Positions 22,980 through 31,189 of a stretch of DNA of 64,000 bases are shown here, one piece after another. Source of the DNA: Adlercreutzia hattorii (GTDB taxonomy: Bacteria; Actinomycetota; Coriobacteriia; Coriobacteriales; Eggerthellaceae). The stretch's first letter is position 1. Each line of letters starts with the position of its first letter. The position numbers were made by a program, and so were the translations under genes. The stretch is from NCBI RefSeq assembly GCF_011405655.1, contig NZ_AP022829.1, positions 1,349,001 through 1,413,000 of the forward strand, read 5' to 3'. A model generated the notes under the pieces. The model did no database searches. It saw only the letters and a list, made by a program, of their open reading frames with translations, and was not told the origin of the DNA.

Positions 22980-23828
22980 ATGAGCTACGAGAACTCCATC
23001 GCTTTTTTGGGTCCTGCCGGAACGTACTGCAACGAAGCGGCTTTGCGTTTCGCCGCCCGTCTCGGCATCGACGACCCCGATCTGGTGGAGTGCGCTTCTT
23101 TCGACGAGGTTTTCGATTGCGTCGACGATGGGACGGTGCGCTTCGGCGTCGTCGGCAAGGAGAATTCGCTGGAAGGTCCCGTCACGGCGACGCTCGACAA
23201 CTTCGCCTTCCGCACCGACTCGGTTATCCTGGCCGAGGAGGTGATCGATGTGCGCCATTGTCTGGCGATGCATCCCGAGGCCGCTCGATCCGACATTCGC
23301 AGGATCGCCTCCCATCCGCAGGGCATCGCGCAGTGCCGCCGCTTTCTGGCGGAGCATTTTAAGGGCGTTTCAACGCTTTCCGTGGCCTCAACGGCCGAAA
23401 GCGCGCGGATGGCGGCCGGCGATCCTGCCACGGCGGGTATCTGCAACCCCCTTGCCGCTCGGTTGCACGGCGCGCGCGTGGTCGCGGAGTCGATACAGGA
23501 CAACCCCGAGAACCAGACCGCTTTCGCATTGGTGGGTCGCCTGGTCGATGCCGAGCTTTTGCGGGGTTCGCGCTACAAGACGTCGCTGGCGCTCTTTTTG
23601 CGCGCGGACAAGCCCGGTGCCCTACAGATGATTCTTTCCGAATTCGCCTACGCGGGCATCAACCTGACGATGCTGCAGTCGCGTCCGACAAAAAAGCAGC
23701 TGGGAGATTACATGTTCTTCGTTGAGCTTGACGGGTCAATGCATGATATCGACGTTCAGACTGCCCTCGATTGCCTGCGGCTGAAGTTGCGTGAGGTTAA
23801 GGTGTTCGGTAGCTATCCGGTGGAGTAG
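22980..23828 (+). CDS. pheA: Prephenate dehydratase
   Basis: This 282-residue monofunctional enzyme converts prephenate to phenylpyruvate in phenylalanine synthesis. The N-terminal catalytic domain has AFLGPAGTYCNEAA, ENSLEG and a late ENQTAF motif. A C-terminal ACT domain (about 202-265, SLALFLRADKPGAL) would bind phenylalanine for feedback control. In the usual catalytic TRF motif the Thr (Thr180) and Phe are kept but Arg is replaced by Ala181. The VVPIENS motif is also altered to VVGKENS. No good ribosome site precedes the ATG. The enzyme assignment is firm; activity and feedback strength should not be assumed. Confidence 0.88.
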   Translation: MSYENSIAFLGPAGTYCNEAALRFAARLGIDDPDLVECASFDEVFDCVDDGTVRFGVVGKENSLEGPVTATLDNFAFRTDSVILAEEVIDVRHCLAMHPEAARSDIRRIASHPQGIAQCRRFLAEHFKGVSTLSVASTAESARMAAGDPATAGICNPLAARLHGARVVAESIQDNPENQTAFALVGRLVDAELLRGSRYKTSLALFLRADKPGALQMILSEFAYAGINLTMLQSRPTKKQLGDYMFFVELDGSMHDIDVQTALDCLRLKLREVKVFGSYPVE

Positions 23829-24382
23829 CGGCCGTTCCCTGCTCTCTGTTTCGAGCAAGTGGTCGGTAGATGCCACTTCGACCCCGAAATGGACGGGAGC
23901 CCACCTTCCTTTTTGGCCATTTCTAGGTCGAAGTGGCATTTTCGCGTGCTTTTTCTTTGGCCCGTCGACCATTTCTGGGTCGAAGTGGCATCTACGCGGC
24001 AAATACCGAAGACGAGAGAGCGGGCGACCCGCGATTCTTTCGTGCGGCAAAGCGGAGTTGCGGCTGAGGGCGCTATCGCAAGCGGCATGTGTTGGTCGCG
24101 CAGTCGTCTGCCGCCGCTGGCGAATTCGGGCATGCAAGGGGATTGCGGCCGACAGCTCGCCAGGGCCGCGCGAGCAGGGCCTTCCCGCCGACGGCGCAAA
24201 TCGGGCGCGAACGGCGCGGCGCCGAAAATGCCTTGTTACCAGCAGGGGAGCGCGTAACATTTTCTCGCCGCTGGTAGATGATTTGACCGTTTGTGACCCA
24301 TTGTGCAGCTTTTGTGGCGATCGAACGGATAATCTAACCCCTGCATGTAAGAGAGACGAGACACCTATAAGGAGGTGTACGC
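23829..24382. other. 554-bp intergenic region before the hydrogenase operon
   Basis: Besides the three-module element, the region contains an inverted repeat TACCAGC/GCTGGTA around 24237-24277 and a possible -10 box GATAAT at 24328-24333 that could drive the hydrogenase operon. AAGGAGG lies just before the ATG at 24383. Nothing here looks like a gene. Confidence 0.45.
23870..23991. repeat. 122-bp three-module element, locus B
   Basis: The 25-nt modules lie at 23870-23894 (+), 23915-23939 (-) and 23967-23991 (-), with gaps of 20 and 27 nt. Read on the minus strand, this is the same order, spacing and total length as locus A. It starts 42 bases after pheA. Confidence 0.85.
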
Positions 24383-25660
24383 ATGGAAAATCAGGCAACG
24401 ATGTCAGACTTTGACAGCATCCTTGCCTCGCGTGGCGTTACCCGTCGCAGCTTCATGAAGCTGTGCGCCGGCATCGCCGCCGCAGCCGGGCTCTCCCAGC
24501 TCGCGGTTCCGCGCGTGGCGCAAGCTCTGGAAGAGTCTGTTATCGGCGCGACGTCCGGCAACCTGTATCCGGTCATCTGGATCGAGGGTGCTTCCTGCAC
24601 CGGTTGCACGGAGTCCTTCGCCCAGGTGGAGACTCCCGATGTCGCATCGGTCGTGCTCGACATGATCTCCCTGAACTACTCGGAGACCCTGTCGGCCGCC
24701 GCTGGCCACTCCATGGAGGAGGCCAAGGCCCAGACCATCGCGGCAGGCAACTACATTCTCATCTACGAGGGCGCCGTGCTCGAGGCCTTCGACGGCAACG
24801 CTCTGCGCGTGGCCGGCGAGACCGGCATCACGGCCCTTGTGGAGGCTGCCGAGTCGGCCAACGCCGTTGTGGCGGTCGGCTCCTGCGCCGTGAACGGCGG
24901 CTGGATGGCCGCTGCCCCCAACCCGGCCCAGGCCCTTGGCGTCCAGCAGTACCTGAAGAAGGTCGGCGTCGCCACGCCGGTCGTCAACGTTCCGGGCTGC
25001 CCCGTGAACCCCGAGTGGGTCATGTCCGTGCTCGTGGACGTCGTGGTCATGAAGGACATGGACCTGCTGGTGAACCGTCTGAACGAGTTCAACATGCCGG
25101 GCGATCTGTTCAACCAGACCATCCATGACAACTGCGAGCGTCGCGGCCACTTCGAGAATGGCGAGTTCGTCTACGAATTCGGCTCGAAGGAAGAGGAGAT
25201 GGGCTACTGCCTGTATCCCGTCGGCTGCAAGGGCCCGCAGACCCGTGCCCTGTGCGGCGTCACGCTGTGGAACAACCGCCGCAGCTGGTGCGTGCAGTCC
25301 GGCGCCCCCTGCATCGGCTGCTGCGAGGCCAACCCGAACAACCCGGGCGACAACTGGGCCGAGGTGAACACCCCGTTCTACAAGCGCATGCGCGACCTGC
25401 GCATCGGTCCTCTGAGCCTGCAGCCCACCACCATCGCCGTGACCATCACCGGCATCGTGGCGGCGGCGCTCGTGGTGCACGGCTTCGGCATGAAGCTCTC
25501 CGGCCGCATGGACGGCGGCGCTCCGTTCGAGAAGATCCGCAAGTGGGATGCCAAGCATCCCGACCAGGAGATCGGCACCTACGCCGACCCGGTCGCCGGC
25601 GGCCCGGTTCTCGACGACGAGCTGCTGCAGAAGAACGCCGAACCCCGTAACAACGATTAA
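24383..25660 (+). CDS. hyaA: [NiFe] hydrogenase small subunit, Tat-exported
   Basis: This 425-residue Fe-S subunit of a group 1 membrane-bound uptake hydrogenase relays electrons from the NiFe site to the membrane. A Tat signal, TRRSFMK with Arg21-Arg22 and a following hydrophobic stretch, ends near AQA at residue 49. Cluster ligands are visible in EGASCTGCTES, GSCAVNGG, NVPGCPVNPEW, HDNCERRGHF, GYCLYPVGCKGP and CIGCCEANP. A C-terminal helix near residues 350-375 anchors the protein. AAGGAGG precedes the ATG. The gene begins a three-gene operon with the large and cytochrome subunits; the enzyme would oxidise H2 on the outer face of the membrane. Confidence 0.93.
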   Translation: MENQATMSDFDSILASRGVTRRSFMKLCAGIAAAAGLSQLAVPRVAQALEESVIGATSGNLYPVIWIEGASCTGCTESFAQVETPDVASVVLDMISLNYSETLSAAAGHSMEEAKAQTIAAGNYILIYEGAVLEAFDGNALRVAGETGITALVEAAESANAVVAVGSCAVNGGWMAAAPNPAQALGVQQYLKKVGVATPVVNVPGCPVNPEWVMSVLVDVVVMKDMDLLVNRLNEFNMPGDLFNQTIHDNCERRGHFENGEFVYEFGSKEEEMGYCLYPVGCKGPQTRALCGVTLWNNRRSWCVQSGAPCIGCCEANPNNPGDNWAEVNTPFYKRMRDLRIGPLSLQPTTIAVTITGIVAAALVVHGFGMKLSGRMDGGAPFEKIRKWDAKHPDQEIGTYADPVAGGPVLDDELLQKNAEPRNND

Positions 25661-25677
25661 GAAGGAGGTGAGCTGAC

Positions 25678-27351
25678 TTGACACGTTCTGTTATTGATCC
25701 CATTACCCGTATCGAGGGCCATCTCCGCGTCGAGATGGAGGTCGAGAACGGCGTGGTCGCCGACGCCTGGGTGTCCGGCGGCTGCTTCCGCGGCATGGAG
25801 CTCGTCGTGCAGAACCGCACCCCCGAGGATGCGGCCCAAATCGTCGAGCGTATCTGCGGCGTGTGCCCCGTTTCGCACGCGCATGCCTCCTCGATCGCCG
25901 GTGACAAGGCCTACGGCATCACCATTTCGAACAACGCCCGTATCGTGCGTAACCTGCTGGAGGGCGCTCAGTTCCTGCACAGCCATATCCTGTGGCTGTA
26001 CAACCTGGCGGCTCTCGATTACGTGAACCCGCTGAATGCGCTTCAGGCCAACGTCGACGACGCCTACGCTGTGGCCCTGGAGAACGGCCTGGCGCTGCAC
26101 TCCGACCTCAACCAGCTCTACGAGAAGCTGGCGGCCTTTGCCGACAACGGCCAGCTGTCCATCTTCTCGGGCAACTGGTTCGATGCCGACGGCGGCGAGG
26201 CCTACGTCGACAACCCTGAGGCGAACCTGATCCTCACCTCCCATTACCTGGAGGCCCTGAAGATGCAGGCCCGCTCCTCCGAGATGGCGGCGCTGCTCGG
26301 CGGCAAGATGCCCCACGTCATGACCTCCATTCCCGGCGGCAACATGTGGGTGCCCACCGAGAGCAAGCTCGACGATCTGCTCGCCATGGCCACCGAGGTC
26401 CGCGACTGGGTCAACGACACCGTTCTCGCCGACACCGTGATGCTCGCCAAGCTCTATCCCGAGGTGCTCACCTTCGGCAAGGGCTGCGGCCGCTACATCG
26501 CCTGGGGCGTCTTCGAAGGCCCCGACTGGCCCTACGGCGACAACTACACCGAGCAGATGCTCAACCGCTACCTGCCCATGGCCGTCCTGGACGAGCAGTT
26601 CCAGGCGTCGGACGTGCAGGAGAACCTCATCACCGAGTACATGGGCCGCTCCTGGTACAAGGGCAGCGAGACCTACACCTCGCCGTACTTCGTCACCGAT
26701 CCGGACTTCACCGAGTACAACGTCGACGACCGCTACAGCTGGGTGAAGGCCCCCGCCTACGACGGCAAGCCCATGGAGGCCGGCTCCATGGCCCGCATCT
26801 TCGCGGCCTACGTGCGCGGCGTGCCCTTCATCAAGGAGCAGGTCGACGCCGTTCTCGGCATCCTCGGCGCCAAGCCGGGCGACCTGGCCGCTTTCCAGTC
26901 CACCTTGGGACGCACCGCCATCCGCCAGATCGAGACCATCTACATCGCCAACCTCATGGTGGAATGGGTCAACGAGCTCGCCGAGGCCATCAAGGGCGGC
27001 GACTCCGAGTACTTCCGCGAGCCTGCCCGCCTCACCGGCGAGGGCACGGGCTTCTGGGAGGCCCCCCGCGGCGCGCTCTACCACTCCGAGAAGGTGGTCG
27101 ACGGCAAGATCGAGGGCTACCAGATCATCATCCCGTCCACGTGGAACCTGGCGCCCATCAACGGCGACGGCGAGCACGGCCCGCTCGAGCAGGCGCTCAT
27201 CGGCGTTCCGGTGGCCGACATCGAGAAGCCCATCAACGCCCTGCGCACGGTTCACTCCTTCGACCCCTGCACCGCTTGCGCCGTGCACGTCACGGAGCGC
27301 GGTACCGGCAAGCACTTCGAGACCGTCACCAGCCCTTGGGGGGTGAAGTAA
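25678..27351 (+). CDS. hyaB: [NiFe] hydrogenase large (catalytic) subunit
   Basis: This 557-residue protein holds the NiFe(CN)2CO centre. The L1 motif RICGVCPVSHAHA provides Cys60 and Cys63, and the C-terminal motif DPCTACAVH provides Cys531 and Cys534. After His537 come 20 residues that an M52 endopeptidase would remove after nickel insertion; a matching protease gene lies at 34155. The start is TTG at 25678, chosen because GAAGGAGGTGA is directly upstream and the next residues (TRSVIDPITRIEGH) are the conserved family N-terminus. It follows the small-subunit gene by 17 bases and has no signal peptide, so it should be carried out by the Tat signal of its partner. Confidence 0.93.
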   Translation: MTRSVIDPITRIEGHLRVEMEVENGVVADAWVSGGCFRGMELVVQNRTPEDAAQIVERICGVCPVSHAHASSIAGDKAYGITISNNARIVRNLLEGAQFLHSHILWLYNLAALDYVNPLNALQANVDDAYAVALENGLALHSDLNQLYEKLAAFADNGQLSIFSGNWFDADGGEAYVDNPEANLILTSHYLEALKMQARSSEMAALLGGKMPHVMTSIPGGNMWVPTESKLDDLLAMATEVRDWVNDTVLADTVMLAKLYPEVLTFGKGCGRYIAWGVFEGPDWPYGDNYTEQMLNRYLPMAVLDEQFQASDVQENLITEYMGRSWYKGSETYTSPYFVTDPDFTEYNVDDRYSWVKAPAYDGKPMEAGSMARIFAAYVRGVPFIKEQVDAVLGILGAKPGDLAAFQSTLGRTAIRQIETIYIANLMVEWVNELAEAIKGGDSEYFREPARLTGEGTGFWEAPRGALYHSEKVVDGKIEGYQIIIPSTWNLAPINGDGEHGPLEQALIGVPVADIEKPINALRTVHSFDPCTACAVHVTERGTGKHFETVTSPWGVK

Positions 27352-27352
27352 G

Positions 27353-28039
27353 ATGGCCCATCTCGCTCACTACAAAGAGGCCCATCCTCTTATCTTCGTG
27401 GTGACCCACTGGATCAACCTGATCGCCATGATCATGCTCATCCTGTCGGGCATCATCATCCACTTCCCGGTGCTGCCGTTCCTCACGGGCATCGCCCGCG
27501 GCTGCCATCTCTTCTTCGGTTTCGTGCTGTTCATCAACTGCGTGGCCCGCGTCATCATGGCCTTCTTCGTGAAGACCGCGCCGACCGGCGGCACGCGCCA
27601 GCAGGTGACCGACTTCAAGACCTGGCTGCCCCAGAAGGACAACCGTCATCAGGCCCTGGAGTGGATCAAGTACTACCTGTTCCTGAAGAAGGATCATCCC
27701 CTGGGCGCCAAGCTTGGCGTGCCGCAGAAGATCAGCTACTTGCTGATCCCGATCCTCATCGTGCTGATGTTCTGGACGGGACTCTGCCTGTGGGGCGTGA
27801 CCATGAACGTGCCCGTGTTCGCCGCGACGACGAACCTCGTGGGCGGTCTCATGTCCATGCGCATCATCCACTACTTCGGCATGTACGTGTTCATCATCTT
27901 CATGTTCATCCATATCTACCTAGCCAATGTCGAGGGCTTCGCCCCCACCAAGCTCATGTTCATCCACAAGGAGCATGGCGGCCTGGTGTACGACCCCGAT
28001 CTGCACAACATCGTCGGGGAGGACGCCGACCTCCACTAA
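27353..28039 (+). CDS. Hydrogenase cytochrome b subunit (HyaC-like)
   Basis: This 228-residue protein has four membrane helices with conserved His residues, including THWINL and the late HYFGMYVFIIFMFIHIYL segment. These are typical haem b ligand regions of the Ni/Fe-hydrogenase cytochrome b family. It would pass electrons from the small subunit to the menaquinone pool. The ATG is one base after the large-subunit stop, with GGGGGTGA upstream, so translation is coupled. The operon ends here with a strong terminator. Maturation genes other than a distant protease are not in the window. Confidence 0.88.
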   Translation: MAHLAHYKEAHPLIFVVTHWINLIAMIMLILSGIIIHFPVLPFLTGIARGCHLFFGFVLFINCVARVIMAFFVKTAPTGGTRQQVTDFKTWLPQKDNRHQALEWIKYYLFLKKDHPLGAKLGVPQKISYLLIPILIVLMFWTGLCLWGVTMNVPVFAATTNLVGGLMSMRIIHYFGMYVFIIFMFIHIYLANVEGFAPTKLMFIHKEHGGLVYDPDLHNIVGEDADLH

Positions 28040-28060
28040 GGGTCGCGCACGTCGAAGTCG

Positions 28061-28094
28061 AAAGGGGCGGTCTCGCAAGGGGCCGCCCCTTTTT
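28061..28094 (+). terminator. Intrinsic terminator of the hydrogenase operon
   Basis: AAAGGGGCGG (28061-28070) pairs with CCGCCCCTTT (28083-28092), followed by more T residues. It lies 21 bases after the stop codon. Confidence 0.9.
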
Positions 28095-28415
28095 GTTGCG
28101 CGTCTCCCGTTGACGGGCCACGGGGTAATGCTCAGTCGCTCAGACAGTCCTCACTTTGGAGAACAGGACATTGAGTCCTGTTCTCGTCGCTGCGGAACTC
28201 GCTTGGTGAGCACCACCCCGTGTCCCTTCGCGAGTTATACACAATTGAGTGCAAGTTAAGAGGAGACGTCGGGTGTTCTGACCGAGCGAGTTCCGCAGAT
28301 GGTATCGAAGGCGAGGCAGGAACGGGATAGGGCAATCTCATCGCCTTCGATACCAGCGAGGACTGTTTGAGCGAATCAGAATACCCGACGGCTCCTCTCC
28401 GGAGGAGACGCAGCC
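28095..28415. repeat. 321-bp palindromic complex of four related modules with two variable hairpins
   Basis: Modules lie at 28095-28154 (-), about 28190-28240 (+), about 28245-28298 (-) and 28353-28415 (+). The outer two share the head GAGGACTGTYTGAGCGA; the inner two share CTGCGGAACTCGCTYGG. Each left-right pair flanks a perfect hairpin: AGAACAGGAC at 28160-28184, and TGGTATCGAAGGCGA at 28300-28355. Long arms can pair in competing ways: 28136-28152 with 28358-28374, and 28260-28281 with 28376-28397. No protein is encoded. The complex begins directly at the terminator of the hydrogenase operon. Confidence 0.85.
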
Positions 28416-28537
28416 AAGATAGTTGCTTGACTGATCGCTTCAGTCCGTCAACAAGGGGAAGCAAATTTGCCGGGGTTGCGCTATGATTATCGGCAACTCT
28501 GTTCGCTTACCGACTGCAGGCGGAAAGGATCCGTTTC

Positions 28538-31189
28538 GTGCGGAATGTTCTGAAGATACTTAAGCGCGATCTTCTGCGTCTTTTGAAAACGCCGCAGGCG
28601 CTCGTGGTCGTGTTCGCCCTCATGGTGATTCCCTCGCTGTACACCTGGTACAACGTCATCGGGTTCTGGAACCCCTACGACAACACCGGCAACCTCACGG
28701 TCTGCGTGGTGAACCAGGATGCGGGCGGTTCCTCCGAGCTCACCGGCGAGCTGAACGTGGGGGAGCGCATCGTGGACCAGCTGCATGAGAACGACCAGTT
28801 GCACTGGGAATTCACCGACTACGACGCGGCCATGAACGAGCTGAAGAGCGGACGCGCCTATGCGGCCTATGTCATCCCCGAGCATTTCACCGCCGATCTG
28901 CTCACGCTGACCACCGGCGATTTCACGCAGCCCAAGATCGAGTACTACGTGAACGAGAAGTCGGGGCCGGTCGCCCCCAAGATCACCGACACGGGCGCCA
29001 CCACGCTGGACGAGACCATCAACTCCACTTTCGTCGCCACGGTAAGCGACGTGGTGGTCAAGACCATCGACGAGAAGGTGAACGAGGGTCGCGAGAACAC
29101 CAAGGAGATGCAGTCGAAGGCCGCGCAGAAGATATCGGAGGCCGTCGCCGCCACCGGCGAGGTGCGCCGCGTGCTCGCCGATTTGGGGGATGCGTCGAAG
29201 GCGGCCAAGGACAAGGCGGCCTCGGCCAAAGAGACGCTCTCCAAAGCGAGTGCCGGCATCGACGCGGCCGATGAGTCCTTAGGCCAGATGGGGGAGACCG
29301 CGACGGCCATGCAGAAGACCTTGAGCGACTTCTCCGCCTTCGCGCTGCCGGCCGTCACCGCCGGTCTCGACGACATCACCCAGGCGTCGAACGACGCCAC
29401 CTCGGCCGCCGCGCGCCTCACTGCCGCCTTCGGCGAGGCCCAGGGAGGCATTCAGGCGGCGCTGGCCCAGGGAAGCGCCGCCGTGCAGGAGAGCGGCCAG
29501 CTGGCGTCCTCCGTGCGCGCGGCGGCGGGCTCCCTTCCCGCCGGCAGCAGCGAGCGCGCCGCCCTGGAGGCTCTGGCCGACTCCCTGGACGAGCGGACCC
29601 GGGCGGCCTCGACGGCCCTGGACGCGCTGACGGCTGCCAACGACCGCGCGCAGTCCTCGGCGGCCGCGCTCTCGGATGCGACATCGGCCCTCGATGGCGC
29701 GGTGCGCCAGGCGACCAGCGGCGCGTCAGCCTATTCCACGACGTTGTTCGGCACCACGCTGCCCGCCGTGAACGATGCGCTGGACGCGCTGGCCGAAACT
29801 TCGTCGGCCCTTTCCGGGGCCCTTGAGACCCAGCGGCTCCTCGTGGCCCAGACCGGGCTCGTCATCGACCAGCTGGACGCCACCATGGACACGGCCGCCT
29901 CAACGGTGGCCGAGACCGACCGGCTCTTCGCCGGCCTGGAAAGCGAGCTGGGCATCGTCTGCAACGACGTGCTCGCCTTCGGCACCTCCGACGCGCTTTC
30001 CCGGCTCGTGGGCGAGGGCGGTCTTGACGCCGACAAGATCGCGGCGTTCATGGCGTCGCCCACCGAGGTGGTCACCGAGCAGCTCTATCCGCTGAACGCC
30101 TACGGCAGCGCCATGGCACCTTTGTTCATGAACCTCACGTTCTGGATCGGCGCCTTCATGCTGCTCGTCATCATGCGCCAGGAGGCGGACGGCGAGGGCA
30201 TCCCCGGCCTGACGTTGGCCCAGCGCTACTGGGGTCGGTATTTGTTCCTTGCGGCCATCGCCGTGATGCAGGCGGTCATCTGCTGTGTCGGGGTGCTCGC
30301 GCTCGGCGTGCAAACCGTCTCGGCGCCGGCGCTCATCTTCGCCGCGGCGCTGGCGTCGCTTGCCTACCTCTCCATCATCTACGCCTTCTCCGTCACGCTG
30401 CAGCATATCGGCAAGGGCATCTGCGTCATCCTCGTGTTCGCCCAGATCCCCGGCGCCACGGGCCTCTATCCGATTGAGATGACCTCGCCGTTCTTCCAAT
30501 CCATCTACCCGCTGTTCCCCTTCACCTACGGCATCGGGGCCATGCGCGAGGCCATCTGCGGCTTCTACGGCGGCCAGTACGTCTCCGACCTGCTCGTGCT
30601 CGCGCTGTTCCTCGTGCTGTTCATGGCGCTCGGGCTCCTCATCCGCCCGCTCATGGCGAACGTGAACCGCATGGTGGCCCGCCAGGTGCGCGACGGCGGC
30701 CTGTTCAACGGCGAGGACGTCGACATTCCCGTGCGCCCCTACCGCATCTCCCAGATCATGCGTGCGCTCTCCGACAAGGACACCTACGCCACGGCCCTGC
30801 AGCAGCGCTATGCGACGTTCAACCGCTGGTACCCGCGGCTCATGAAGGGCGCGCTCGTTTTGGGCGTGGCGGTGCCGGTGGTCCTTGCGGTCATCTTCGC
30901 CCTGACGCCGACCGAGAAGGTGTGGCTGCTCACGGGCTGGCTCATTTGGATCATCGTCATTTTCGTGGCGCTCGTGGTCATCGAGAGCCTGCGCTTCAGC
31001 TTCGAGCGGCAGCTGAAGCTAGAGAGCCTCTCCGACGCGAGCCTGATCGACCTGTACGGCGCCACGGCGGACGTGGAGCGGGCCGCCTGCATGGATGCGC
31101 GCGATGCGGGCTTCGGCGGTCGAGAGCACGAGAGTGACCGCGATGGCGCGCGCGATGGTGCGGAAGGGGAGGAGGCTCGTCATGAATAA
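28538..31189 (+). CDS. YhgE/Pip family membrane protein, first of a pair
   Basis: This 883-residue protein has an N-terminal membrane helix (ALVVVFALMVIPSLYTWYN) and the conserved extracytoplasmic start NTGNLTVCVVNQDAGG. A long Ala-rich region predicted to be coiled coil (about 180-480) follows, then a C-terminal block of ABC2-type helices. YhgE/Pip proteins include the phage infection protein of lactococci and resemble ABC-2 permeases without an ATPase; their function is unsettled. After the last typical helix it has one more helix pair and a charged tail. The start is GTG at 28538 with GGAAAGGA 8 nt upstream. It overlaps the second YhgE gene by 8 bases. Confidence 0.85.
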   Translation: MRNVLKILKRDLLRLLKTPQALVVVFALMVIPSLYTWYNVIGFWNPYDNTGNLTVCVVNQDAGGSSELTGELNVGERIVDQLHENDQLHWEFTDYDAAMNELKSGRAYAAYVIPEHFTADLLTLTTGDFTQPKIEYYVNEKSGPVAPKITDTGATTLDETINSTFVATVSDVVVKTIDEKVNEGRENTKEMQSKAAQKISEAVAATGEVRRVLADLGDASKAAKDKAASAKETLSKASAGIDAADESLGQMGETATAMQKTLSDFSAFALPAVTAGLDDITQASNDATSAAARLTAAFGEAQGGIQAALAQGSAAVQESGQLASSVRAAAGSLPAGSSERAALEALADSLDERTRAASTALDALTAANDRAQSSAAALSDATSALDGAVRQATSGASAYSTTLFGTTLPAVNDALDALAETSSALSGALETQRLLVAQTGLVIDQLDATMDTAASTVAETDRLFAGLESELGIVCNDVLAFGTSDALSRLVGEGGLDADKIAAFMASPTEVVTEQLYPLNAYGSAMAPLFMNLTFWIGAFMLLVIMRQEADGEGIPGLTLAQRYWGRYLFLAAIAVMQAVICCVGVLALGVQTVSAPALIFAAALASLAYLSIIYAFSVTLQHIGKGICVILVFAQIPGATGLYPIEMTSPFFQSIYPLFPFTYGIGAMREAICGFYGGQYVSDLLVLALFLVLFMALGLLIRPLMANVNRMVARQVRDGGLFNGEDVDIPVRPYRISQIMRALSDKDTYATALQQRYATFNRWYPRLMKGALVLGVAVPVVLAVIFALTPTEKVWLLTGWLIWIIVIFVALVVIESLRFSFERQLKLESLSDASLIDLYGATADVERAACMDARDAGFGGREHESDRDGARDGAEGEEARHE

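Noticed and set aside
28095-28415. Insertion sequence remnant
   Set aside because: No transposase fragment is readable in any frame and no clear target duplication flanks the complex; it is reported as a palindromic repeat complex instead.
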